Of a stretch of DNA of 64,000 nucleotides, positions 44,494-55,499 are shown one piece after another. The stretch lies in the NCBI GenBank assembly GCA_963556145.1, contig OY744470.1:5394001-5458000 (forward strand), in the 5' to 3' direction. The position numbers were made by a program, and so were the translations under genes. This DNA comes from Hygrocybe punicea (Eukaryota; Basidiomycota; Agaricomycetes; Agaricales; Hygrophoraceae). The stretch's first letter is position 1. Each line of letters begins with the position of its first letter. Under the pieces are notes generated by a model. The model was not told the origin of the DNA. It did no database searches and saw only the letters and a list, made by a program, of their open reading frames with translations.

Positions 44494-45298
44494 GACGAGA
44501 TAATCCGATGGGGTAGGAGAATTATACTTGATGTCGATCCCGTCGGAGGTCTGGGCTTGATCTACAAGAAACTTGAAAGCTGAAATGGAAATATGTGTGT
44601 GGGAAAGATTGGTGTGTTTGCCGTCGACGGACGACCGAGGTTAGACCCAGAACACACGCAGGCGTTATCGTCAGGACCATCCGTTCTGTTGATTACCTAC
44701 CAACACACAAGAACGAATTCAATGTGTGTTTAACCTTGAAGCTTGAAGAGAGGATGCCAACTCACGAAATTTTGTGAGAGATTCAATGTCAATTAGACCA
44801 GTCTTGGACGAATCTTTGACAAGTTGCCTTGATGATACACGCTAAGCGCTGTAAGACAAATTTCCAATGATCAATGTTGCCGAACTGCGCGTCTTGCGGT
44901 GACACGAGAGAATCGCAATTTTATGTAACGCGATTAGCCCGTGGCCACCTCGAGAAAACAATGGAACAGGATTGCAGATAGGACGTAATGGATAATGGGG
45001 ATGAAATAGTCGAAATCGATATAAAGAATAAACAACATAAAGAGCAGAAGGATAATTATGGTACTTACAAGATCACCACGAGGTGCCCCTTGGCTTGGCG
45101 ATCATCCAATCCAATGGCTTGGCAAGAACAAGTCCTGCCGTAGGTGGTACGGCACCAGGGAACTCGTTATGAGGCGGGCGTCCGTCTTGCTCGGCTACGA
45201 CATATTGCCTTGCTGTACGGTGACGGTCTTGGGTGAGGTGACAACTGACTTCTAGATTCTAGAACAAGATAACAGCGTCTAGGTCAGAGCCAAGGTCA
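44494..45298. other. Intergenic, no gene seen
   Basis: Only short unrelated frames are present; no repeat or regulatory motif was recognised. Confidence 0.4.
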
Positions 45299-46740
45299 AT
45301 GAACGGTACACAGTCTGGCACGGTACGCTGGCAGATAGCAGCGAAGCTCAGGCTATACCTGCTTTTCATTGTTTATCTGGGATGGCTGCCAGCGAAGCTA
45401 GGTAGTGTTGTTTGGTTCCAACAACGTTGCCAAACACCTCCAAGAAGTCCGACGAAACCGCAGATCGACGTCGATCGACGCCCGCGACCTTCCGACGATG
45501 ACATCGTCTACCCCACAGCACACTCAAACTCTTCGTCATCGTCTTTACCCTCTGTCTGGCCGTATTCTTGGTCCATCCCAAGGATTGCCGGAATCGGTGT
45601 CGGTGGTATATTTTCCGGTGCCGTTGTCATTTCGGCGTATTCCTGTTCGTCCTCGCCTGTTTTTCTCTCATCAACACTAACTTGTTATCATAGTGCCTCT
45701 TGCAAAACGGCCAATCGTGTATGGACTGATCGGTGGTATGTGGGGCATTGCTTCCGTCGCTGGACCTTTACTAGGAGGAGCCTTTACCGATCACGTCTCA
45801 TGGCGGTGGTGTTTCTACATCAAGTTTGTCTTCCTTCCCCACTGCTATAACCGCTCTACCTCACTTACCATCACCTGCAGTCTCCCAATCGGCGCAGTCT
45901 CTGCAGTCGTCATCATGGTTCGTCCTCAAGATCCCACGGCAGTCGGACTCTTCAAACCAGTCCCTTCTGGCCCGCATCCAACAACTCGACCTCATTGGCG
46001 CCTCCATCCTCGTCCCTGCTGTCGTATGCCTTCTCCTCGCGCTCCAATGGGGAGGGTCCACGTATCCCTGGCACAACTCACGCATAATCGGCCTTTTCGT
46101 CGGCTTCGGTGCCCTGACCATCATCTTCGCTTACACTCAAATCAGATTAGGTGACCGTGCCACCCTGCCCCCTCGTATCCTCACACAGCGCACCGTCGCC
46201 GCTGCGGTCTGCTTCATGGTTATGTTTTGGCGCAGCCTTTTTCGTGTTACTCTTTTACCTCCCTCTCTACTTCCAGAGTGTCAAGGGTGTGTCGGCGACT
46301 AAATCGGGCATCGAGATCCTCCCACTCCTCCTTGCAACGGTGCTATCATCCATCGTCGCAGGTGGCCTCATCACTGTAGTAGGGTATTACACGCCATTCA
46401 TCATCGTTGGCACCATCCTCTTCTGGGATGATTTCCACATACAACATCAACATGCCATTTTCCAAGTGGTTCGGCTACCAGGTCCTCGCAGGCGTCGGAT
46501 TCCAGACACCCCTCCTCGCAGTCCTAGACAGTCCTACCGCTAGATAGACGACGTCCCCATCGGCACCGCCTGTGTCATGTTCTTCCAGACGCTCGGCGGT
46601 GCACTGTTCATCGCGATCTCCCAAACCCTCTTCCAGAATGGCGGTCATCCGCCGGAACTCAGCAAGTTTGCCCCAGCGCAGCGTTGAATCCATATATTCT
46701 GCTGAGCGCGGGGTGCCACCGAGATACGGGAAGTCTTTGA
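45299..46740 (+). pseudogene. MFS drug:H+ antiporter (DHA2-type), broken copy 1
   Basis: Segments match a 14-helix major facilitator drug/proton antiporter: a [17 protein letters not shown] block, [40 protein letters not shown] and [21 protein letters not shown]. Compared with copy 2, the stretch between the first helix and GIGVGG is missing (about 45575). An extra T near 46226 shifts the frame (gttatgttttggc against gttatgtttggc), and the end is interrupted near 46540. The copy cannot make a full transporter. Confidence 0.75.
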
Positions 46741-47698
46741 CGAAACTGGGCATGCAGGACCAGCTGCCTGGGGCGCTCAAGGCGTATATGGTGGGACTGA
46801 CGGCTAGCTTCAGAGTGGCGGTGGCGTGTACGGCGGCGGCTGTCGTTGCCGCATGCTTTTGTCGAGTGGAGGAGTGTCAAGGAGGATTAGGCAAAGGGGG
46901 AGCGGGGGGTGTCTCGATCGCTGCATGACCTCTTATTGGAGTTAATATCCGGACTGGTCACCCATTCCATCATGATCAAATTTACAGTATCAGCATTACT
47001 TACAGTAACGTACTTCAGACTCTGGGTGCGTTTGGCTAAGATATATGTTAAGCCGTAAAACTAGGCCTTATCAGTATTCTTCTCCACCGATGGCTATGAC
47101 CATTCAACCTGTGGTCGAGAGTAGCCTCTTTTGGTGGTAGGACGAGGTTCAAGTTTGAGGGGTTCTTCTAGAGAGTCGAGACTGGGACAGTCGTGAGAGG
47201 ACAAAAACTTGAAAAAACGAATTACACCACCTCCTTTATAAACCGAATGTTGCTATAAGACGCTTGTTACTTTCTTTGTGAGGACTACGACGAAGAGCCA
47301 GGTGTTCAGTCTTCAGCGCTGAGCGCGCTTCAGCATTCGTTATCAAAGTGTAAAAACAAAAATTTCTCCTACACTATATCAGCACAGGATTAATTGTCAT
47401 GACCGGGGATGCTGTTGGAACTTGAAAGGACGCGCACTTCACTTGAGCCCACTTGCTCACTTGCAGCCTTCAGCGGGGTATACAGCATTCTCGTGGACCT
47501 GTGGTTGCTGTCTCCATCGCGAATGTGTCGGCCTTAGAATGTTGTTACGATTGGTTGGATTTGTACCTGGAACGCTGGGTACTTGCGGTTCAAGAGGAAG
47601 CCGTACCGTAACAGGACATTCGGAATTTCGTCAAGACCGGCGTCTGTTCGGATAAAGATGGCGTGAGCGCTTAAAGGACTAGTCCTTCTAGTAATTGC
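46741..47698. other. Intergenic, duplicated at 57080-57340 and 58683-59270
   Basis: No gene is seen. Most of this stretch has a close match in the second block, but there it is split by the 1.3-kb segment that carries small secreted protein copy 2. Confidence 0.6.
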
Positions 47699-47734
47699 GT
47701 GCTGCCTCGTTGCAGCAAAATCCACTGCTTCACG

Positions 47735-48016
47735 ATGGACGGGTTACTTCGAATTCGCCAAGTGGGCTCTGTGCTTCCTGAACAGCAAGACATAACCATC
47801 CAAGGTTCGCACAACCCCACCATCTTCAAAGTAGAAACACTGACAGGCTCGACAGTCGTGAATGCGAGCGATCTCCCCCTTACCACGTTCAAGAAAGCCC
47901 CACATCCGTTTGTCCGTATATCGGTCGACAGATTTTCAGACGAAACTGATGTTACTATTGCTAGAGGTGCTGCAAGTCACAGCACTTTGGTGAGTTTTGT
48001 CATCTCAAAGGCGCAC
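47735..48016 (+). pseudogene. Truncated N-terminus of a C2-domain NOD-like receptor
   Basis: The frame MDGLLRIRQVGSVLPEQQ, then [20 protein letters not shown] and [11 protein letters not shown], matches the receptor start at 59316-59540. It diverges after DET and ends in unrelated codons. It is therefore a copy of the C2-like region without the rest of the receptor. Confidence 0.65.
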
Positions 48017-48149
48017 CTTCAGCGACAACGCATGCGTTGGACACCGCAACTGCCCGCCAAAATGCAGATTACATAAGATTACATAACTTTCACTACTTCT
48101 GCTTCTACAAGATCCTCAATACTTCTGCTTCTACACGACACTGTTGAAC

Positions 48150-49014
48150 ATGGCGGCTCAGAACTACCTGCACGACATCCGAAGTATTCAAGACGTTCAC
48201 CCAAATCTCCCACCCGTTCTTGGTAACATCGACCTTAATCGCCAAATTCAAGCAAACACTCCTGTCAACCGTGAAGAGCTGGTCCATGCTCAAGTCGTAG
48301 CAAAAATCTTGAAAGAGACCAAAAGTTAGTCTTGTTTCCAATGACTTTGCGTCCTCTCTTGCTTACTGTCTAGGGAATGAACCGTTGCTGACAGATGATG
48401 TTGTACAGACTGCAGAGTTGCGTGCACGGGCAGTGGAAGGAGCTCGTGTGTTGTGTTCTTACTTTTAACTTTCTAGACCTAACCTTTGTGGTGTTTTCTA
48501 TAGATGCTGTTGCTGAATTGGCACCGGTTAACGTCGCACAAGCTCTACAGAATATCAACCATAATCTCCAGAATATCAATAATAATATGCACAATATGAA
48601 CAATCGTTTCGATGCCGTTGTTTACAACATCCGGGTTCTGCTGCGCAATCTCCATCGTCAGGCTCCACAACCCTACCTTCCACTTCAGAAAACGGTAAGG
48701 ACATGTCACATCCTCCAATCTAGCCTCCAGCTGCCTCCTTATGACATCTCCCTGGAATTTAGATCGCTGGTCATGGCCTCGCCCGTGCTCAAGTAGTAGC
48801 GCATAACGCCGCCACCCGGAATGCACTTGTACCACCTGCCCAAGACCCTATTGTTGGTGCTATTCCCCCGAATTTTAATGCAGACCTTCACTTGTACAAC
48901 CACCACAACATACTTGACTTGATTATCTTTTATAACGATGACTTTGGCATTGTTCAGGCTGACATTCTTCAGTTTCGCATCGAGAAATTTCGTCGTTTCT
49001 TAGTAGAATTTTGA
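48150..49014 (+). CDS. Unknown basidiomycete-type protein, 4 exons
   Basis: The ATG at 48150 starts MAAQNYLHDIRSIQDVHPNL. Introns gttagtct...tgtctag, gtgttgtg...tctatag and gtaaggac...gaatttag join the frame through DAVAELAPVNVAQALQN, the Asn-rich NHNLQNINNNMHNMNNRF, then GLARAQVVAHNAATRNALVP and NADLHLYNHHNILDL to a stop at 49012-49014. The Asn-rich part may be a short coiled segment. No domain was recognised. It ends about 50 bp before the Ngaro element. Confidence 0.6.
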
Positions 49015-49062
49015 TGTTGGCCTTTAGAAATCCACCTGTACACTACTAGCAAGTTTACGGTC

Positions 49063-49232
49063 TTGGCGCACTCAGAAACACGTGAGGAGTGCACAGACTC
49101 GTGACGCGGCGTGACCTATAAACTCCGCGAGCTGCCTTTATAAAGGCAGCGACCTGATCTGGATCCATTTGACTCCCAGATCAGGTACCGTCACGACGCT
49201 CCCCTCTCGTCCACATCGGTCATCTCTCTCGG
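49063..49232 (+). repeat. Ngaro repeat A1
   Basis: It is 170 bp, begins ttggcgcactcag and ends atctctctcgg, and looks identical to A2. It carries a palindrome ctgcctttataaaggcag that also holds a TATA-like core. Confidence 0.9.
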
Positions 49233-49280
49233 TTTCTCGGCCTCGTTGGACTCGTCGTTTTCCTCCCTGCCTCTCCGCTC

Positions 49281-51323
49281 ATGTCGATCCCAATCCCTGT
49301 CATCGACCTTCGCCCTTCTTCCTCCTTTGTCCCTTCTTCTCCTGCAGCCACGATTATCGGAAGGTCTTCTCCAGCGCCACCGGAAGCAGATCCTGACGGT
49401 CTCGATTTGGACGCTATCGATCAGTTCATCAATGCACCCCAACGCGTCCCATCTCCAGATCCCATAGAAGACGAGGATCCCTCTACCCTTCCAGGCGCTC
49501 CTCCGGCAAAAAGGGCCAGAAAGGTCCCCCCTAAGGCGCCCCTCCCGTCCACTAGGCTGACCCGCGCAGCAAAAGGAAAGGCTCCCCAGCGCTCCACTGC
49601 CAGCTTCCCTGCTCCCGGAGCTGTATTACCACGGATTCTGATTCCCTCTCGCGTGAACGCTGCCCCGGGCCCTTCAGGTACCTCCCACTCATCCGGCTCC
49701 ATCACCCAATCGTCCGGCTCCATCACCCAGGCTTCTACAGATCTTCCTCCGTCTTCACTTCCCTCACTTGCCCTTCACGGTCCATCCGACACCATTAATC
49801 CGGCTTTCGTCTTATCTCCAGCCGCACACGCCTCTCCGGTTCCCACGCACGCTCTCTTGCAGGTTCCCTCCGCTCCTCAGTCCACTCAAGGCTCAATCCC
49901 TCCGCTTACCGTTCGCTCTCAAGGACCTCGGCCATCCCCGACATCTCTGCCACCTTCTATCGATCCATTCGTCGTGTCCGTTCTCTCTTCGGCTATCTCG
50001 ATGGCGATTGATTCAATGAAGAACGGTATCGTGCCGGATGCTACCGACCTCCTCCAACGCCTCAAGGTCCCCCCTGCGGCTCCTACTGTGGCTCCTTCGC
50101 GCTCTACCGGTCTTGCGATCGATACTTCAGGTGAGCCCCCCTTTCTATTCTTGATTCTCCCATCTCCAATCGCGCAGTTTTGAGCGCCCGTTTTCCTTCA
50201 TCCGCATAATTTGAGCGGTTTTATGCGCATACATCCACGCGCTCCCCCTCCCGCTTCCTTTGACATTTGTCGTCATTCTCTGGGTCTGTTCTCATGACCC
50301 ACCCTCTTCTCGGTAGATCACCCGGGTCAATTCACCCTTCCTGGCGCTTCTGCCCTTCCTGGCGCCTCTGCCACGGCCATTGTGCCACCAGTCTTCCATA
50401 CTCTGGCCTCCACAGACGCTCAGTTAGATCCAAATGATATTTTGTACCCTCCTAGTATTGTGAGGATTTTGGAACAAGGGTGGCTAAAGCATATTCCTTT
50501 ACATCTCTTGTCTAATGCCAGGTGTCGCGCATCCCTTTACTCTGGGTTGTCGTCCCTCGAAACCCTTGCGGTTGGAGACGGTGGCCGCTTGCAAATCCAG
50601 CCGTCCCCGCTTGACTCAGCCGGAGAGCTCGAGATATCTCTTTCGGATTTTTGGGAGTCGTGGCCACGTCTTTGCGAGCTCATCGAGATTTATCTAAACT
50701 CGCCGCAAAAGAAATTGATCGCCGATGCGTTCCGCACTCATTATCGCTTCATCACTTCCCGCACCGATTTCGTGGAGCTGTTCCGTCTCTACGTTCAATA
50801 CGACTCTCGCATTCGCCAAGCCTTCGTTCAGCGTTCGAACACTTTCACGCCTGCCGTTTTCCACTTGCAGTTATGGCAACAAATCGTGGACAATGATCGT
50901 GCCCATCAATTCGCGGTCATGATGATGCGTGGGTCGGCGGATCACTCTCGTTCATCCTCCTTTCGTGCCCAACCGTCCGGTGCTAAGGCCTCGCCGTCCG
51001 GTCAATCCCGCGGCCGCCCTTCTTCCTCCCAAAACTCCACATCCAAGCGCACTCCGTCATCCATCGCAAAATCTTCCGATATCTCTACGCTCTGCTTCGT
51101 GTGTCTCTCTCCTGCCCACAGCGGTCGTAAATGCCCCGCTCCCGGGAATGGTTTCCTCATGAAAGGTGAAGACGGGTATTGGAAAGCTCCTGAGGACGTC
51201 AGAGTTTGCTTCCGTTTCAATGGTCACCTCGGGTGCTCCTTTGCCGACGCATGCCTCTACTCTCACGTTTGCTCAGTCTGCGGATCCGCTGACCATCATG
51301 CTCAATCCCATCCTCAGATCTAG
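49281..51323 (+). CDS. Ngaro gag-like protein, 2 exons, 618 aa
   Basis: Exons 49281-50130 and 50317-51323 join across a 186-nt GT-AG intron in frame. The first half is Ser/Pro-rich. The second half has a capsid-like helical region and ends with two zinc-ligand sets: CFVCLSPAHSGRKC, and CFRFNGHLGCSFADACLYSH leading to CSVCGSADHH. It should bind the element's RNA. Its end overlaps the next frame by 158 nt in a different frame, so the polymerase may be made by frameshifting or reinitiation. Confidence 0.78.
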
Positions 51324-52965
51324 ATACTTTCCTATTGTGACTCCGCTTATTCCTGATATGTGGCGGGAGCTTCTTTTTGCAGCCGGTGTACTTGATGAAT
51401 TTCGTGATATCCCTGAAGGCCTTCGTTCCGGTTTCCGTCTTGGCGTTTCTTCCCGTATTTCCAAAGTCTTTCGTCCTGATAATCATAGTTCGGCTCTCGA
51501 GAATCCATCAATCATTAACGATTATATTGCAAAAGAGATCAAAGAAGGGAGGTATTCCCATGGTTACTCGCATGATGAATTTCTCTCCCTGTTTGGCCCG
51601 TATCGCACGGCCCCTCTCGGCATTTGTTTCGACAAACCCGAAAAGCCACGTATCATTCAGGATCATTCCTTTCCCCGCAACAACCCTTACATGCCGTCAG
51701 TAAATTCAGAAATTGACTCGTCTTCCTTCACCTGCGACTGGGGTAGCTTTATCGATTGCTTTGTTCGCGTTCTCAACGCCCCCCCTGGTTGCCAAGTCGC
51801 CGTTTTTGACGTCGAGGCCGCCCACCGTCGCATGCCTGTTGCCCCAGAGGATCGCCTCCATGTGTGCATTTCTTGGCACGACCATATCCACATGGACCAT
51901 TGCTGTTGCTTCGGCTGCTCCAGTTCCTCAGGCATCTTTGGCCGCTGCTCAGACGGTATCGTACACATTTACTTTTTCAAAAAGGTCGATGACATTCTGA
52001 AATGGGCAGACGACTTCACTTTCTGGCGTTTTCCCTTCCCACCTTCTCTTGAAGGTCCTTGGTCATATTCTTTCGACGAATCACTCATTTGGGAGGTCGC
52101 AGTTACCCTCGGCTGGCCGTGGTCCAAAAAACCGAATAAATGTCTCCCCTTCGCATTCTCTTTCAACTACATCGGTTTCCACTGGAATCTTACCGATCGC
52201 ACAGTCTCACTTCCCGATTCCAAACGTCAAAAATTTCTTACAAAAATTTCCAGTTGGGTTGCCGGTTCCGCTGTTACCAGGAAGGAATGCGAATCCGTCA
52301 TCGGCTCTCTAAATCACTGCTCGATCATTATCGTTTCGAGTCGCACTCGCCTCCCGTCTCTTTATCGATTTCTTTCTTCCTTCTCCTCCCGACCCTCTCC
52401 CTTCATCAAACTTCACATCCCGGCTGAGGCCCTCAAGGACATCGCGTGGTGGCGCATTGAGCTTTCCCAACCATGGTGTGGTATGAAGATCTCCCCTCGT
52501 CCTACTCCATCCTCGTCTACCCTGTTTGTCGATGCCTCTTCGTCGTGGGGTATTGGTCTTATCTGGGATGGTCGTTGGCTCGCGTGGCCGCTCATTCCGG
52601 GTTGGAAGTCAGACGGAAGAGATATTGGCTGGGCGGAGATCGTAGCTGTTTATCTTGCGCTCATTTCAGTCATCGCCAACGGCTCTCGTTCAGTCACCCT
52701 CTCCTTACGTTCCGACAATTCCGGGGTCGTTGGGGCATTCAGTGCCGGGCTCTCACGAAATCCTCAGCAAAATTCGGTCCTCCGCCGTATCCTCCTCCTT
52801 TTTCGGGAGTTCGACATTTGGTTCGACATTTCCTGGGTTCGTTCGGAGGATAATCTTGCAGATGGGCCATCCAGAGGAATTTTCCCCGCTTCGCAGCGTA
52901 TATCTTGTCCTCCCAAAATTCCCTTTTTCTTGCGGTCTTTCGTCGCTCCCGCCGTCTCCACTTAA
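51166..52965 (+). CDS. Ngaro reverse transcriptase-RNase H
   Basis: The frame from 51166 first runs out of phase under gag; the true protein probably starts nearer 51300 (MLNPILRSRYFPIVTPL). RT motifs are FDKPEKPRIIQDHS, VAVFDVEAAHRRMPV with the first Asp, CFGCSSSSGIFGR, and ILKWADDFTFW for the catalytic DD pair. RNase H follows with TLFVDASSSWGIGL, GWAEIVAVYLAL, LSLRSDNSGVVGAF and SWVRSEDNLADGPSRG, so its four acidic residues are present. The order fits Ngaro-type elements. Confidence 0.85.
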   Translation: MKTGIGKLLRTSEFASVSMVTSGAPLPTHASTLTFAQSADPLTIMLNPILRSRYFPIVTPLIPDMWRELLFAAGVLDEFRDIPEGLRSGFRLGVSSRISKVFRPDNHSSALENPSIINDYIAKEIKEGRYSHGYSHDEFLSLFGPYRTAPLGICFDKPEKPRIIQDHSFPRNNPYMPSVNSEIDSSSFTCDWGSFIDCFVRVLNAPPGCQVAVFDVEAAHRRMPVAPEDRLHVCISWHDHIHMDHCCCFGCSSSSGIFGRCSDGIVHIYFFKKVDDILKWADDFTFWRFPFPPSLEGPWSYSFDESLIWEVAVTLGWPWSKKPNKCLPFAFSFNYIGFHWNLTDRTVSLPDSKRQKFLTKISSWVAGSAVTRKECESVIGSLNHCSIIIVSSRTRLPSLYRFLSSFSSRPSPFIKLHIPAEALKDIAWWRIELSQPWCGMKISPRPTPSSSTLFVDASSSWGIGLIWDGRWLAWPLIPGWKSDGRDIGWAEIVAVYLALISVIANGSRSVTLSLRSDNSGVVGAFSAGLSRNPQQNSVLRRILLLFREFDIWFDISWVRSEDNLADGPSRGIFPASQRISCPPKIPFFLRSFVAPAVST

Positions 52966-53130
52966 TGCCTTGTAGTTTTTTCTCGGCACTCTTGCCATTT
53001 CCGCTTCCCTTTTACATATCGCGTTGTATTTCCTGATCATTGTCCAGTTCCTGGATCAAATAAGGATTATTGTCCCCACCCCTTCATGCTGTTAAGCCCT
53101 AAAATAAAATTTTGCATGCCGTAAAGTCGC

Positions 53131-54285
53131 TTGATGCAATATCTTTCGGAGTTTTTCTTATTCTCAATGTCTCTCGATGATGCGACGTTGTCGTACATGG
53201 CCTCCCTCATTGTTTCCTCGGTTACCTCATTCGTTGCCTCGTCTCACACTATTCCAGTGCCCGTTACGGCTCCCTTTGTCTCCCCAGTGGATCTAACTCT
53301 CTCTCACGCATGGGCAGCTTCGACTCGCAAGAATTATAGTGGCGGCGTCTCGCGCTTCATCGACTTCTGCGTATCGAATTCCGTGCCGCCTATTGATCGC
53401 CTGCCCGCTTCAGAAGCGCTTCTCTGCTCTTTCGCGGCCTCATCTGCAGGCCTTCGTAGCGGTTCCGCCGTGCGGAACGACTTATCTGGTATCCGCGCTT
53501 GGCACATTGTCAACGACGTCCCGTACGCAGGGAGCACCCGGCTTTTTTATGTCCTTCGCGGCGTGGAAAATCTCACCCCCGCCTCATCGAGACGTCCCTC
53601 CCGGTTACCTATTACCCACGACATGATCACCGCTCTCCATTCGCGCCTCTCTCTTTCTGACCCTTTCGATGCTGCAGTTTTCGCAGCCGCTACGTCAGCA
53701 TTTTGGGGACAATGTCGCTTGGGTGATATCCTCCCTGAGAAAGAATCATTTCACAATCCGAATCTATTCCCTTCGGTCTCAGACCTCAAACCGCCCGCTT
53801 CGTCTTTAGGATCTCGAAAATTGCATTTACCGTGGGATAAGGTGAAGCGCTCGAAAGGCGCGGATATCATTATATGCCGCCAAACGGGGGTGGGAGATCC
53901 TATATCCGCAATCGAGCACCACCTCGCCGTTAACGATATCCCCACTCATTTTCCTCTTTTTTCGTACAACACTCCCTCTGGTCACCTCGCGCTCTCCATT
54001 CGTAAATTTCTTGCTCGCTGCAACAACATCTGGTCTTCGATGGGGTTCCCTATCTTTACAGGCCATTGCTTCCACATCGGGGGTACTACAGAGCTGTTAC
54101 TGCGTGGCGTCCCCCCCGACGTCGTGAAGATGCTTGGCCGCTGGTCTTCAGATGCATTTTTACGGTATTGGAGATCCCTCGAATTGATTGCCCCCCTTTA
54201 TGCAGAACTCCTCCTTCCCCCGGCTTCTTTAGCATCTTCCCGCATGCCTTCGCGTCGTCGTCCGTCTCCCATTATTCTACATTAA
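53131..54285 (+). CDS. Ngaro tyrosine recombinase
   Basis: The recombinase would join the circular cDNA to the chromosome. The N-terminal SAM-like region (AWAASTRKNYSGGVSRF) precedes the catalytic part, with FWGQCRLGDILPE for the first Arg and a GHCFHIGGTTELLL block where HxxR is expected. The second motif reads His-Cys-Phe-His instead of His-x-x-Arg (codon CAC where CGC is expected). GRWSSDAFLRYW supplies the Trp and Tyr. Loss of that Arg would be expected to cripple recombination. Otherwise the frame is open to its stop at 54285. Confidence 0.82.
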   Translation: MMQYLSEFFLFSMSLDDATLSYMASLIVSSVTSFVASSHTIPVPVTAPFVSPVDLTLSHAWAASTRKNYSGGVSRFIDFCVSNSVPPIDRLPASEALLCSFAASSAGLRSGSAVRNDLSGIRAWHIVNDVPYAGSTRLFYVLRGVENLTPASSRRPSRLPITHDMITALHSRLSLSDPFDAAVFAAATSAFWGQCRLGDILPEKESFHNPNLFPSVSDLKPPASSLGSRKLHLPWDKVKRSKGADIIICRQTGVGDPISAIEHHLAVNDIPTHFPLFSYNTPSGHLALSIRKFLARCNNIWSSMGFPIFTGHCFHIGGTTELLLRGVPPDVVKMLGRWSSDAFLRYWRSLELIAPLYAELLLPPASLASSRMPSRRRPSPIILH

Positions 54286-54369
54286 TCTTTCCTCTTCTGT
54301 AGTTAGGTTGTTTGGTGTTTGGGTTTTCCGTTCAGGCTCGCCTTTCATCTGTCTCCCTTGTCGTCTCTT

Positions 54370-54564
54370 TTTGGGCAGATCGTCTCCGCCTGTACAGCAC
54401 AACCCAAATCGTGTTTCGAGAAAATGTAGGACTTTCTCTCTCGTTCTAGCCCCATTTCCTCGTCTCCCGATTTCCCCCAAAAACCTACGGACTAGAGATC
54501 AGACTCTCACATCATTATTTCTCTATATATACATCCCTCAGTCTAGCCAAAGAAAACACGAGTT
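54370..54564 (+). repeat. Ngaro repeat B1
   Basis: It is 195 bp, begins tttgggcagatcg and ends aacacgagtt, and looks identical to B2 (54786-54980). Confidence 0.9.
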
Positions 54565-54733
54565 TGGCGCACTCAGAAACACGTGAGGAGTGCACAGACT
54601 CGTGACGCGGCGTGACCTATAAACTCCGCGAGCTGCCTTTATAAAGGCAGCGACCTGATCTGGATCCATTTGACTCCCAGATCAGGTACCGTCACGACGC
54701 TCCCCTCTCGTCCACATCGGTCATCTCTCTCGG
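54564..54733 (+). repeat. Ngaro repeat A2
   Basis: It is 170 bp, directly abutting B1, and looks identical to A1. Confidence 0.9.
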
Positions 54734-54785
54734 CCCACCCACCGCTGCCCCTTTCTAGTGATTTCTTGTCTCTCTGTCCGTGCTG

Positions 54786-54980
54786 TTTGGGCAGATCGTC
54801 TCCGCCTGTACAGCACAACCCAAATCGTGTTTCGAGAAAATGTAGGACTTTCTCTCTCGTTCTAGCCCCATTTCCTCGTCTCCCGATTTCCCCCAAAAAC
54901 CTACGGACTAGAGATCAGACTCTCACATCATTATTTCTCTATATATACATCCCTCAGTCTAGCCAAAGAAAACACGAGTT
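54786..54980 (+). repeat. Ngaro repeat B2
   Basis: It is 195 bp and forms the right end of the element; a 52-bp unrelated stretch separates it from A2. Confidence 0.88.
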
Positions 54981-55499
54981 GATTCTTTACATGAAATTGT
55001 ACCATGTAGAGACTTGAAGATGATTTATTCCCCCTTCTTCTGAGGTTGGCCACAGGGTTGTTTAGTTGAAACACGAATAAATAGTTGTTTTGTGGGACAA
55101 AATAAATGTCCTTCGCTAACATCTTCAAATAGATCCCCTACGACGAACGGACAGTGAGGAAAGATGCCATTCAACGCGCTAACAAGGGGTTCACATAAAC
55201 CGTACTCGTTAACTGAGCAAACCGCTCCGAGTTATAAACCCCGCTGGTCGCTGCCACTTCCACGACGGCAGCAGGCAGTTGCAACTTGCACCCTCGTCGC
55301 ATTTTGTCGCAGCTGTGAGAAGTAATCTTGTGAAAAGTCGGTGGGATCTATTCCATGGTATGCATGACCACTCAGGCTCGAGGGAATATTGGTTATCTGT
55401 TGCGAAGGGAAGACGGATGTGATGACCTGGGATGCCAGGTCGTCACATTCCAAACCCCTCTGGCACAAGTTGCCAAACACCTTCAAGATTCAAGAAGTC
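54981..55499. other. Intergenic, no gene seen
   Basis: Only short unrelated frames were found. The right edge begins to match the MFS leader at 45430. Confidence 0.4.

Larger units (their letters stand above)
49063..54980 (+). mobile_element. Ngaro-type tyrosine-recombinase retroelement, complete
   Basis: The order A1 (49063-49232), three reading frames, B1 (54370-54564), A2 (54564-54733), B2 (54786-54980) is the split-direct-repeat architecture of Ngaro/PAT elements. The frames encode gag, reverse transcriptase/RNase H and a tyrosine recombinase; there is no integrase, protease or methyltransferase domain. Such elements are thought to integrate through a circular DNA intermediate and make no target duplication; none is seen. 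A1/A2 and B1/B2 look identical by eye, so insertion is recent. Confidence 0.92.

Noticed and set aside
51687..52166. Minus-strand frames beneath the Ngaro polymerase
   Set aside because: They are shadows of the plus-strand reverse transcriptase frame, which has clear motifs.
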